Below, piece after piece: positions 8,825 through 14,507 of a DNA stretch of 20,705 nucleotides. The position numbers and the translations under genes were made by a program. The DNA lies in contig NBMB01000054.1 in NCBI GenBank assembly GCA_002084765.1, forward strand, positions 1-20,705. Direction: 5' to 3'. How positions within the stretch are numbered: the stretch's first letter is position 1; each line of letters begins with the position of its first letter. Source of the stretch: Candidatus Cloacimonetes bacterium 4572_55. GTDB lineage: Bacteria > 4572-55. Below the pieces are notes generated by a model. That model had not been told where the DNA came from. It ran no database searches and saw nothing but the letters and a program-made list of their open reading frames with translations.

Positions 8825-9720
8825 ACGGTATCTTAGCTTTAGATAAGCCGGCTGGACTGACCTCTTTTTCCGTTGTGAACCGTGTTCGGCGGATTGTAAA
8901 GACAAAAAAGGCGGGACACACCGGCACATTAGACCCATTTGCGACCGGCGTGCTGGTCGTTTGTCTCAATCAAGCGACACGGCTGGTTCCGTATCTCCAG
9001 GAAGGGGAAAAGGAATATCTCGCGGAAGTGCGCCTCGGCGAAGAACGCGACACCTATGACGCGACAGGAAAAATAATCTCTGTTCAGGACGCGTCTCATA
9101 TCCGCGACCAAGATGTGGAAACCGCTTTGAGAGGATTTGTGGGTGTGATCGACCAGGTTCCTCCGATATTCTCGGCTCTGAAGGTGGGTGGAAAACGGAT
9201 GTATGAGTTCGCCCGTAGCGGACAGACAGTGGAACGCCAACCGCGACGGGTCGAGATTCGCTCAATTGACGTTCTTGAGATCAAAATACCTTTTGTGCGC
9301 CTCTCTGTTTCCTGCTCAAAAGGGACGTATATCCGTTCCCTGGCGCACGATCTGGGACAGGAGTTGGGTTGCTGCGCGCATCTGAGCGGGTTGCGACGGG
9401 TCAAAAACGGAATGTTTTCCATTGATGAGTGCATAACGCTGCCATGTTTGGAAAAATCCCCGCAGGATAGAATCATACCTTTGGAGAAAGTGGTTTCCCA
9501 TTTCCCCTCGCTTTCTTTGTCTCGACAAGCCGAGGAGCAAGTCACACACGGGAATCGGGTCGAGGTCTCTACTCCCCCCTCTTTTGAATTTGATAAGAGT
9601 CAGCCAATCCGGATTATGAATCTTATGGAGCAGGTCTTAGCCATCGGTTTTGTCCACCGAGTTGAATCGAAAAGTCTCATTATTCAGCCAAAAATTGTGT
9701 TCAGATTAGACGAGGTTTAA
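8821..9720 (+). CDS. truB: tRNA pseudouridine(55) synthase
   Basis: The enzyme isomerises U55 in the T-loop of tRNAs. The 299-residue product opens with GILALDKPAGLTSF and carries the catalytic aspartate D38 in GHTGTLDPFATGVL. The EYLAEVRLGEERDTYDATG segment, the PPIFSALKVGGKRMYEFAR motif and the KGTYIRSLAHDLG motif are all in place. The C-terminal 60 residues form the small PUA-like domain of bacterial TruB. The start is fixed by the 4-base overlap with rbfA. No ribF or rpsO follows; the next gene is convergent. Identification is secure. Confidence 0.97.
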   Translation: MNGILALDKPAGLTSFSVVNRVRRIVKTKKAGHTGTLDPFATGVLVVCLNQATRLVPYLQEGEKEYLAEVRLGEERDTYDATGKIISVQDASHIRDQDVETALRGFVGVIDQVPPIFSALKVGGKRMYEFARSGQTVERQPRRVEIRSIDVLEIKIPFVRLSVSCSKGTYIRSLAHDLGQELGCCAHLSGLRRVKNGMFSIDECITLPCLEKSPQDRIIPLEKVVSHFPSLSLSRQAEEQVTHGNRVEVSTPPSFEFDKSQPIRIMNLMEQVLAIGFVHRVESKSLIIQPKIVFRLDEV

Positions 9721-9725
9721 GGCTT

Positions 9726-9740
9726 AATTGCTTTGCAATT
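9726..9740. terminator. Weak hairpin between convergent truB and cyanophycinase genes
   Basis: AATTGC and GCAATT form a perfect 6-bp stem around a TTT loop in the 48-base gap between the two convergent 3' ends. The position suits a bidirectional terminator. The stem is short and A/T-heavy, and no clean T-tract follows on either strand, so this is only a candidate. Confidence 0.2.
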
Positions 9741-9768
9741 CATCCAGATCAAGATTCATTTTTATGGC

Positions 9769-11475
9769 TTATTTCAATAAGGTCATCTGTTTTTGGTCGC
9801 TAAAAAAGTCTGCCGGAGTGGGACCGACTGTTTCGAGTCGATAAAAGTAGACGCCGGATCCAACCGGATCTCCCGCTCGATTTGTCCCGTCCCATTTGAT
9901 TTCATAATTCCCCGCGGCTTGATAATCATTGACCAGGACATTGACAGACTGCCCTGAGATATTATAGACGCCAAGTGCCACCCGAACACGGGCTGGGAGC
10001 TGATACCGGATCGTCGTCAATGGATTAAAGGGATTCGGATAATTCTCATAAAGGATAAAGCGATCTCCTGTCCTATTTTCCTCCTCCTCCACCGCCATGG
10101 TCGCGTAATGGTTCAGAAGGTCGTACACGTCCCCGTTATTTAGGAAATGGAGCTTCGCGCCGACAACCCCAGGTATGTTGTATTCCGTGACCCGAGCGTA
10201 CGTGGATCCGTATCCGTCCAGAATATAGGTCAAGTTATGCGCGGTCAGCATCCCGGCAGTCGTAATATCCGCGGAGCTGTTGTTGTCCAGATAGATCGCC
10301 ATATAGTGATGATTTTCTGCAATAGTTTTCTCGCCCGCGACAATTCGATTGGGAGAAAAATCGAGATTGTCCCAAATTTTTGGGATAATAATGGCTTGAG
10401 GTATCTCGCCAGATCCATCGACAAACTCCAAGTCCCCAGACCACCAGCCTTCTGGGTCGTCCTCAATGCCTGTCACCATAATCTCGCCCAATTCTCCGGT
10501 CGTATCGTCCCATCCTTCGAGCGTCACATCCGTATATTCAGGGGCATCCGGCGGGTCGTTCGTCGGGAGAAGATATGATCCCATGTCAATTAGAGTCATG
10601 GTGTTAAGGTCATAGACAGCATCGTTGAGCAACAGATCAAAGTGGATATCGGTGAACCGTAGCGGAACACCCTCCCGGCAGTCAATATCGGATTCTGAAT
10701 CGGGATAGATCACGGTCAAGGACCCGCCTCCCTGATCCGCGTAATAGGTCGCGATACGGTCAGCGTCAATGCAGACCGCCGAATCTTCGTCAATGCCCAA
10801 TCCAATGATATCCGAGTCGCCAAAATCCTGAATCCGACGAGCGAGCATGGGAACAAATCTGCCCAGTCGGGCGCGCCACTGAAAATGGGTGTCCACGATG
10901 ACGCCGGGGAGAATATCCAGAAAATCATCCGTAAATGTCAGATGAGGATCATACGGATTGTATGCCAATTCATCCGAAAAAATTGAGCCATTTTGGGCGT
11001 CGAACACCACTTGTCCCAGAATCATGGCTCCCGCGCTGATCCCGCCGATAACACCGCCATTATTGAACACCTCATGGATGGCGTCCTCTACGCCCGTCCC
11101 CTTCCAGACGCTGACATAACTCCATTGATCCCCGCCTTCGATAAAAATTCCATCAGCAGAAGCGAGATCATCGTATATCTCCTGGCTATTTGCCTCCTCC
11201 CGAGTCGGGATTGCCAACATGTGCGACGAGGAATCCGCTCCAAGCACATTCAGAAAATAGTCGGGATACCACGGGCTGGGACTCGATACATCAATATTGA
11301 TTATTTTTCCATACCCGGCTTGCTCGACAAACCAATTGTAGGGGGCCTCAGACCAATCTCCAGGGACTTCACTCTCGGTTCCCCCGCCTACCAGCATGAT
11401 CGAACCCTGCCCCAAAACAAGAGCCGGCAACATAATTGCCACTGCAAAAATCATAAAAAATACGTCACGACGCAT
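9769..11475 (-). CDS. Secreted cyanophycinase-like S51 serine peptidase with C-terminal sorting domain
   Basis: The protein of 568 residues starts with a signal peptide (MRRDVFFMIFAVAIMLPALVLGQG). Residues about 24-290 match peptidase S51/cyanophycinase: GGG near 30-32, FIEGGDQ (111-117), the nucleophile S147 in GGISAGAM, H197 in DTHFQWRARLGR and GLGIDEDSA (225-233). Cyanophycinases cut the beta-aspartyl-arginine backbone polymer to dipeptides; the substrate here is inferred. A linker/beta region (about 305-465) of unknown role follows. The end is ENYPNPFNPLTTIRYQLP (477-494) plus a FlgD-like immunoglobulin fold finishing GVYFYRLET, the type of C-terminal signal used for outer-membrane sorting in FCB bacteria. 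AGGAGAG lies just ahead of the start. It diverges from the DtxR-type regulator. Confidence 0.88.
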   Translation of the reverse strand: MRRDVFFMIFAVAIMLPALVLGQGSIMLVGGGTESEVPGDWSEAPYNWFVEQAGYGKIINIDVSSPSPWYPDYFLNVLGADSSSHMLAIPTREEANSQEIYDDLASADGIFIEGGDQWSYVSVWKGTGVEDAIHEVFNNGGVIGGISAGAMILGQVVFDAQNGSIFSDELAYNPYDPHLTFTDDFLDILPGVIVDTHFQWRARLGRFVPMLARRIQDFGDSDIIGLGIDEDSAVCIDADRIATYYADQGGGSLTVIYPDSESDIDCREGVPLRFTDIHFDLLLNDAVYDLNTMTLIDMGSYLLPTNDPPDAPEYTDVTLEGWDDTTGELGEIMVTGIEDDPEGWWSGDLEFVDGSGEIPQAIIIPKIWDNLDFSPNRIVAGEKTIAENHHYMAIYLDNNSSADITTAGMLTAHNLTYILDGYGSTYARVTEYNIPGVVGAKLHFLNNGDVYDLLNHYATMAVEEEENRTGDRFILYENYPNPFNPLTTIRYQLPARVRVALGVYNISGQSVNVLVNDYQAAGNYEIKWDGTNRAGDPVGSGVYFYRLETVGPTPADFFSDQKQMTLLK

Positions 11476-11602
11476 AATCGATCTCTCCTTTCATCTCAGA
11501 ATTTACATGTTACGGATGCATAATTCAAAACATTTCAAAACACCATCTTTTCCCGGTGTTAATATAAAAAGATTCGAAAAAAAAACAAGAAATAAATCGT
11601 TC

Positions 11603-11621
11603 GTCAAATTCGAGATATTTG
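11603..11621. promoter_or_regulatory. 19-bp inverted repeat TCAAAT-N7-ATTTGA
   Basis: Two perfect 6-base half sites face each other in the spacer between the divergent cyanophycinase and dtxR-type genes. The overall span of 19 bp is the size of classical DtxR/IdeR operators, but the half sites do not resemble the TTAGG consensus. It could be bound by the adjacent regulator or by something else. The surrounding DNA is A/T-rich, so chance is possible. Confidence 0.25.
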
Positions 11622-11652
11622 ATGAAAAAAAATCAGGTCAAAAAAAATCTCA

Positions 11653-11681
11653 TTGCCTTCTAACGGATTTGATATTATATT
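11653..11681 (+). promoter_or_regulatory. Candidate sigma70-type promoter for the DtxR-family regulator
   Basis: TTGCCT (11653-11658) and TATATT (11676-11681) are separated by exactly 17 bases and match the bacterial -35 and -10 consensus at 4 and 5 of 6 positions. Transcription would start near 11688, giving a leader of about 75 bases before the ATG at 11763. FCB bacteria can use divergent promoter elements, so this remains a candidate. Confidence 0.35.
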
Positions 11682-11762
11682 GCATTCGTCGTATCAAAAG
11701 CCGCATGGTAAACGAAAATAGCGACCGATTCTCACGATCATAACTCATGGGAGATCAACACT

Positions 11763-12233
11763 ATGCCCGGAACTCTTTCGCCAAATATGGAGCATTATCT
11801 CCAATCGATTTATTTGCTCCAGCAAAAAAATAAGGTTGCGCGCGTAAAAGAAATCGCTCACTTTATGGATGTCAGCATGCCAAGTGTGACCAACGCAGTC
11901 AAATCTCTGAGAGACAAAAAACTTGTTCAGAACATGCCATACGGCTATATCGAATTGACAAATAGGGGGAGTGACACGGCTATGCATTTGATGGAGCGAC
12001 GCCGTGCGCTACAGCAATTTTTGGTCCATGTACTTCGGTTGAATATCGAGATCGCCGAGGATGACGCATGCCAGATCGAGCATGTGATCAGCGAGGAAGC
12101 GACTTCTCGGTTGAAAGTTCTAATGAAACTTATCGAGCAATGCCCCAAGTTAAAAAATAAATGGGACAAATTGATCACGCAGTGTATAAGCGAAGAAGAA
12201 GGCAATTTCTGTGATTCCTGTTTGGATATGTAA
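11763..12233 (+). CDS. DtxR/MntR-family metal-dependent transcriptional regulator
   Basis: This 156-residue winged-helix repressor lies at the head of the feo locus. The N-terminus LSPNMEHYLQSIYLL and the helix-turn-helix VKEIAHFMDVSMPSVTNAVKSLRDKKLV (about 28-55) are diagnostic. In the dimerisation domain the primary metal ligands appear as H11 (Met in DtxR, Asp in MntR), C103, E106 and H107 in DDACQIEHVIS, close to the DtxR Cys-Glu-His set. The DtxR ancillary ligands are missing: R80/R81 and Q84/Q85 occupy that stretch. There is no C-terminal SH3/FeoA domain. Instead the tail ends in FCDSCLDM with a CxxC. Start: ATG at 11763, with GGGAG 9-13 bases upstream. By context it should respond to Fe(II); Mn cannot be excluded. 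Confidence 0.9.
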   Translation: MPGTLSPNMEHYLQSIYLLQQKNKVARVKEIAHFMDVSMPSVTNAVKSLRDKKLVQNMPYGYIELTNRGSDTAMHLMERRRALQQFLVHVLRLNIEIAEDDACQIEHVISEEATSRLKVLMKLIEQCPKLKNKWDKLITQCISEEEGNFCDSCLDM

Positions 12234-12255
12234 AAAATTTGTAATTTTTTTTTTT
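12232..12255 (+). terminator. A/T-only hairpin followed by T-run after the regulator gene
   Basis: AAAAAATT (12232-12239) can pair with AATTTTTT (12243-12250) around a TGT loop, and T's continue to 12255. It sits immediately after the regulator stop codon. An all-A/T stem is weak, so it may only attenuate read-through into feoA1. Confidence 0.25.
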
Positions 12256-12282
12256 GGATTAAAAAGTTAGCCGCAACTAATC
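12254..12282 (+). promoter_or_regulatory. Candidate feoA1 promoter with overlapping TTAG-N6-CTAA operator
   Basis: TTGGAT (12254-12259) and ACTAAT (12276-12281) sit 16 bases apart and could serve as -35 and -10. Within this span TTAG (12267-12270) and CTAA (12277-12280) form an inverted repeat overlapping the proposed -10, where a DtxR-family repressor would block RNA polymerase. The TTAG/CTAA arms echo the ends of the classical DtxR box, but the spacing is shorter. This is inferred from position and symmetry only. Confidence 0.35.
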
Positions 12283-12322
12283 TTATTTATACCGGCTAAT
12301 TAAACCGGAAAAGGAGCGAAAT

Positions 12323-12538
12323 ATGCCGTTAACCAAGGCAACTACAGGTAAAGATATGATCATCACCGCGATTAATGGTGGGAGACGGATGAAGTCTCGT
12401 CTCGCTGCGATGGGAATACTTCCCGGGCAGTTGCTCAGAATCGTCGGATCAAGCGGCGGGGGGCAGTTGATTGTCAAATCAAATGGAAGCAATATCGCTA
12501 TCGGTAAGGGAATCAGCCGAAGTATCTATGTGATATGA
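12323..12538 (+). CDS. feoA: FeoA-family protein (first copy)
   Basis: This small 71-residue SH3-like protein has the FeoA layout: a strand rich in small residues (KDMIITAINGGRRMKSRLAAMGILPGQLLRIVG), then GGGQLIVKSNGSNIAIGKGISRSIYV. The RLAAMGILPG turn is the most diagnostic part. FeoA is thought to bind FeoB at the membrane and promote Fe(II) uptake. A strong AAGGAG (12312-12317) precedes the ATG. It follows the regulator by 89 bases and is cut off from feoA2-feoB by the 1.5-kb restriction-modification gene. It was probably contiguous with them before that insertion. Confidence 0.9.
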   Translation: MPLTKATTGKDMIITAINGGRRMKSRLAAMGILPGQLLRIVGSSGGGQLIVKSNGSNIAIGKGISRSIYVI

Positions 12539-12555
12539 TCATATTTTACAACAAA

Positions 12556-12602
12556 TTTTATCAATTTACTTCATATAAATTTGCTTCATATAATTGATAA
12601 AA
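12556..12602. repeat. 11-bp perfect inverted repeat enclosing two 10-bp direct repeats
   Basis: TTTTATCAATT (12556-12566) and AATTGATAAAA (12592-12602) are exact reverse complements. Inside or overlapping them, CTTCATATAA occurs at 12569-12578 and again at 12584-12593. The element fills the A/T-rich gap between feoA1 and the methyltransferase gene. It may be a feoA1 terminator, an operator for the R-M gene, or a boundary mark of the inserted cassette. The sequence alone does not decide. Confidence 0.6.
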
Positions 12603-12654
12603 ATAAAGAATTAAAACCGCTCCTCACTTAGAAATAACAAAAAAAGGCTGAATT

Positions 12655-14181
12655 ATGTGCAATCAGTTGATTCTCGGCGATAATCTCGAAATAATGAAAA
12701 CTTTGCCAAGTGAAAGTATAGATTTGATTTACATTGATCCGCCATTCTTTTCAAATAGAAATTATGCGGTTATTTGGGGTGATAAAGGCGAAATAAGAAG
12801 TTTTAAAGATATTTGGTCGGGTGGGATTGAAACGTATATAAATTGGCTTTATGAACGAGTTGAAGAAATACACAGGCTCTTAAAACCCACAGGAAGTTTC
12901 TATTTGCACTGTGACTGGCACGCAAACGCTTATATTAGAGTTCACATCTTGGATAAAATTTTTGGAGAGAAGAATTTTAGGAATGAAATTATTTGGATTT
13001 ATGACACAGCGGGTAGAACCAAGAAAAATTTTAATCGTAAACATGACAATATTTTTTGGTATAGTAAAAATAGCAAAAAATGGACTTTTAATGGCAATGT
13101 TAAAGGAGTGGGTATCGAGAGAAAAGCATCCAATCATATGCGTTTAGGAGAGGATAAAAATGGAAGAAAATTTTATGAGAAAACAGATAAAAATACAGGA
13201 AAAGTATATAGATGGTATTTAGATAAATTTAAAATTAGAAATGATTGCTGGAAAGATATAAAAGCAATGAATTCTGAACCGGCAGACATTATTTTTCTAA
13301 ATGCATTAAACCGTGGAGCTAAAGAACGCATTGGCTATCCCACCCAAAAACCGGAGGCGTTATTAGAACGTATAATTTTAGTAAGTTCAGATGAAAATGA
13401 TACCGTTGCCGATTTTTTTGTTGGCGGCGGAACAACCATTATTGTTGCAGAGAGACTCAATCGAAATTGGATTGGCGTCGATAGTTCTGTTGCCGCGATA
13501 AAAGTGACGGAAAATCGGCTTTATAAAGAAAAAAATCTATTTCAAAGACCTTTTAGCGTAAAAATTCACAAGTATGATTTTGATAACTTGAACAATATGA
13601 ACGCTTTTGAATTTGAGCATTTTGCGATTGAGCAGTTTGGAGGTATCCCAAATAAAAAACAGCGGAGCGATCTTGGGATTGATGGAATAAAAATCATTGA
13701 TAATGAAAAATTTTATATTCAAGTGAAACAATCAAAAAAGATCGGAAGAAATGTTGTGGATAATTTTAAATCAGCAATTGATAGGAAAAAATCAAAAAAC
13801 GGTTTTATTTTGGCATGGAGTTTTGGAAGGGGTGCGATTTCGGAAATTGCCCGCCTGAAACGTGAAGATAATTATAATATTCAACTTATTGAAATAAAGA
13901 CATTTATACCGATTTCTAAAAAACCAAAAATTGATGTGAATATTGAAAATCAAGGAAATACATTTAAATTTGACGCGGCAAAAACAGAAAGCGAAATCGG
14001 GATTGAATTTTTCAGTTGGGATTTTGATTTTAAAGATGATTTTAAACCGGATATTTTGCTTGATAAAACAGGCTTTGCCGAAAAGAAATTTAAAAAGGGA
14101 AAGTATAAAGTCGCTTGTAAGTGTGTGGATTTGGACGGTTTAGACAACATCGAAATAATTGATATAAATGTAAATAGTTAG
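12655..14181 (+). CDS. Fused DNA methyltransferase and Mrr-like restriction endonuclease with PKD-like C-terminal domain
   Basis: This one-polypeptide R-M enzyme has 508 residues. The N-terminal part is a beta-class amino methyltransferase (N6-adenine or N4-cytosine). Catalytic DPPF (28-31) comes first, then a target-recognition stretch, then YPTQKPEALLERI and the SAM-binding motif DFFVGGGTT (253-261). From about 319 an Mrr-like PD-(D/E)xK nuclease begins (EFEHFAIEQFGG), with SDLGIDG containing D343 and IQVKQ containing Q356 and K358, the Mrr-type QxK variant. The last 85-90 residues are unlike known R-M tails. FFSWDFDFKDD... and KKGKYKVACKCVDLDGLDN resemble a PKD beta-sandwich. A/T content is far above that of the neighbours and lysine/asparagine codons dominate, indicating recent transfer. 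The RBS is weak (AAAAAGGCTGAATT before ATG). A terminator follows directly. Specificity is unknown. Confidence 0.87.
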   Translation: MCNQLILGDNLEIMKTLPSESIDLIYIDPPFFSNRNYAVIWGDKGEIRSFKDIWSGGIETYINWLYERVEEIHRLLKPTGSFYLHCDWHANAYIRVHILDKIFGEKNFRNEIIWIYDTAGRTKKNFNRKHDNIFWYSKNSKKWTFNGNVKGVGIERKASNHMRLGEDKNGRKFYEKTDKNTGKVYRWYLDKFKIRNDCWKDIKAMNSEPADIIFLNALNRGAKERIGYPTQKPEALLERIILVSSDENDTVADFFVGGGTTIIVAERLNRNWIGVDSSVAAIKVTENRLYKEKNLFQRPFSVKIHKYDFDNLNNMNAFEFEHFAIEQFGGIPNKKQRSDLGIDGIKIIDNEKFYIQVKQSKKIGRNVVDNFKSAIDRKKSKNGFILAWSFGRGAISEIARLKREDNYNIQLIEIKTFIPISKKPKIDVNIENQGNTFKFDAAKTESEIGIEFFSWDFDFKDDFKPDILLDKTGFAEKKFKKGKYKVACKCVDLDGLDNIEIIDINVNS

Positions 14182-14216
14182 ACCCTAAGGGCTTTCTAAA
14201 AACCTTTAGGGTCTTT
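14181..14216 (+). terminator. Rho-independent terminator of the R-M gene
   Basis: GACCCTAAGGG (14181-14191) pairs with CCTTTAGGGTC (14203-14213) over 11 positions with one G-T wobble. The loop has 11 bases and a short T-run (TTTG) follows. The stem begins at the last base of the R-M stop codon. It would end the R-M transcript before feoA2, so feoA2-feoB would need its own promoter or read-through. Confidence 0.75.
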
Positions 14217-14262
14217 GTCATAGATATAACTTTTATGCGAAAAAGAGAGGAGTCGGTTCGTT

Positions 14263-14505
14263 ATGGAACACCCGTTGAGCTTGGATAAAATCAAGGCTGG
14301 GGAATGGGCGACTATCAAAAAAGTAAACGCTAAAGGGCGATTCAAGAAGAGGCTGATCGAGATGGGTTTTGTGGAAAACACCAAAATTTATGTCCAGAAA
14401 AGCGCGCCGCTGAACGATCCTGTAGAATATGTGATCAAGGGGTATCACGTCAGTCTCAGACGGAGCGAGGCGGCTCAAGTGGCGGTCTCACAAGGAGGTT
14501 CGTAA
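14263..14505 (+). CDS. feoA: FeoA-family protein (second copy)
   Basis: This 80-residue SH3-like FeoA domain has MEHPLSLDKIKAGEWATIKKVNAKGRFKKRLIEMGFVENTKIYVQKSAPLNDPVEYVIKGYHVSLRRSEAAQVAV. The RLIEMGFVENTKI and PVEYVIKGYHVSLRRSEA blocks are the standard FeoA signatures, closer to textbook FeoA than the first copy. GAGGAG (about 14247-14252) precedes the ATG. Two bases separate its stop from the feoB start, and AAGGAGG for feoB lies inside its last codons, so the pair is tightly coupled. It probably acts directly with FeoB. Confidence 0.94.
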   Translation: MEHPLSLDKIKAGEWATIKKVNAKGRFKKRLIEMGFVENTKIYVQKSAPLNDPVEYVIKGYHVSLRRSEAAQVAVSQGGS

Positions 14506-14507
14506 AA

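Noticed and set aside
12539-14262. Insertion sequence or transposon carrying the R-M gene
   Set aside because: No transposase or integrase is present, and the inverted repeat lies only on the left side. The right side carries a terminator stem of different sequence.
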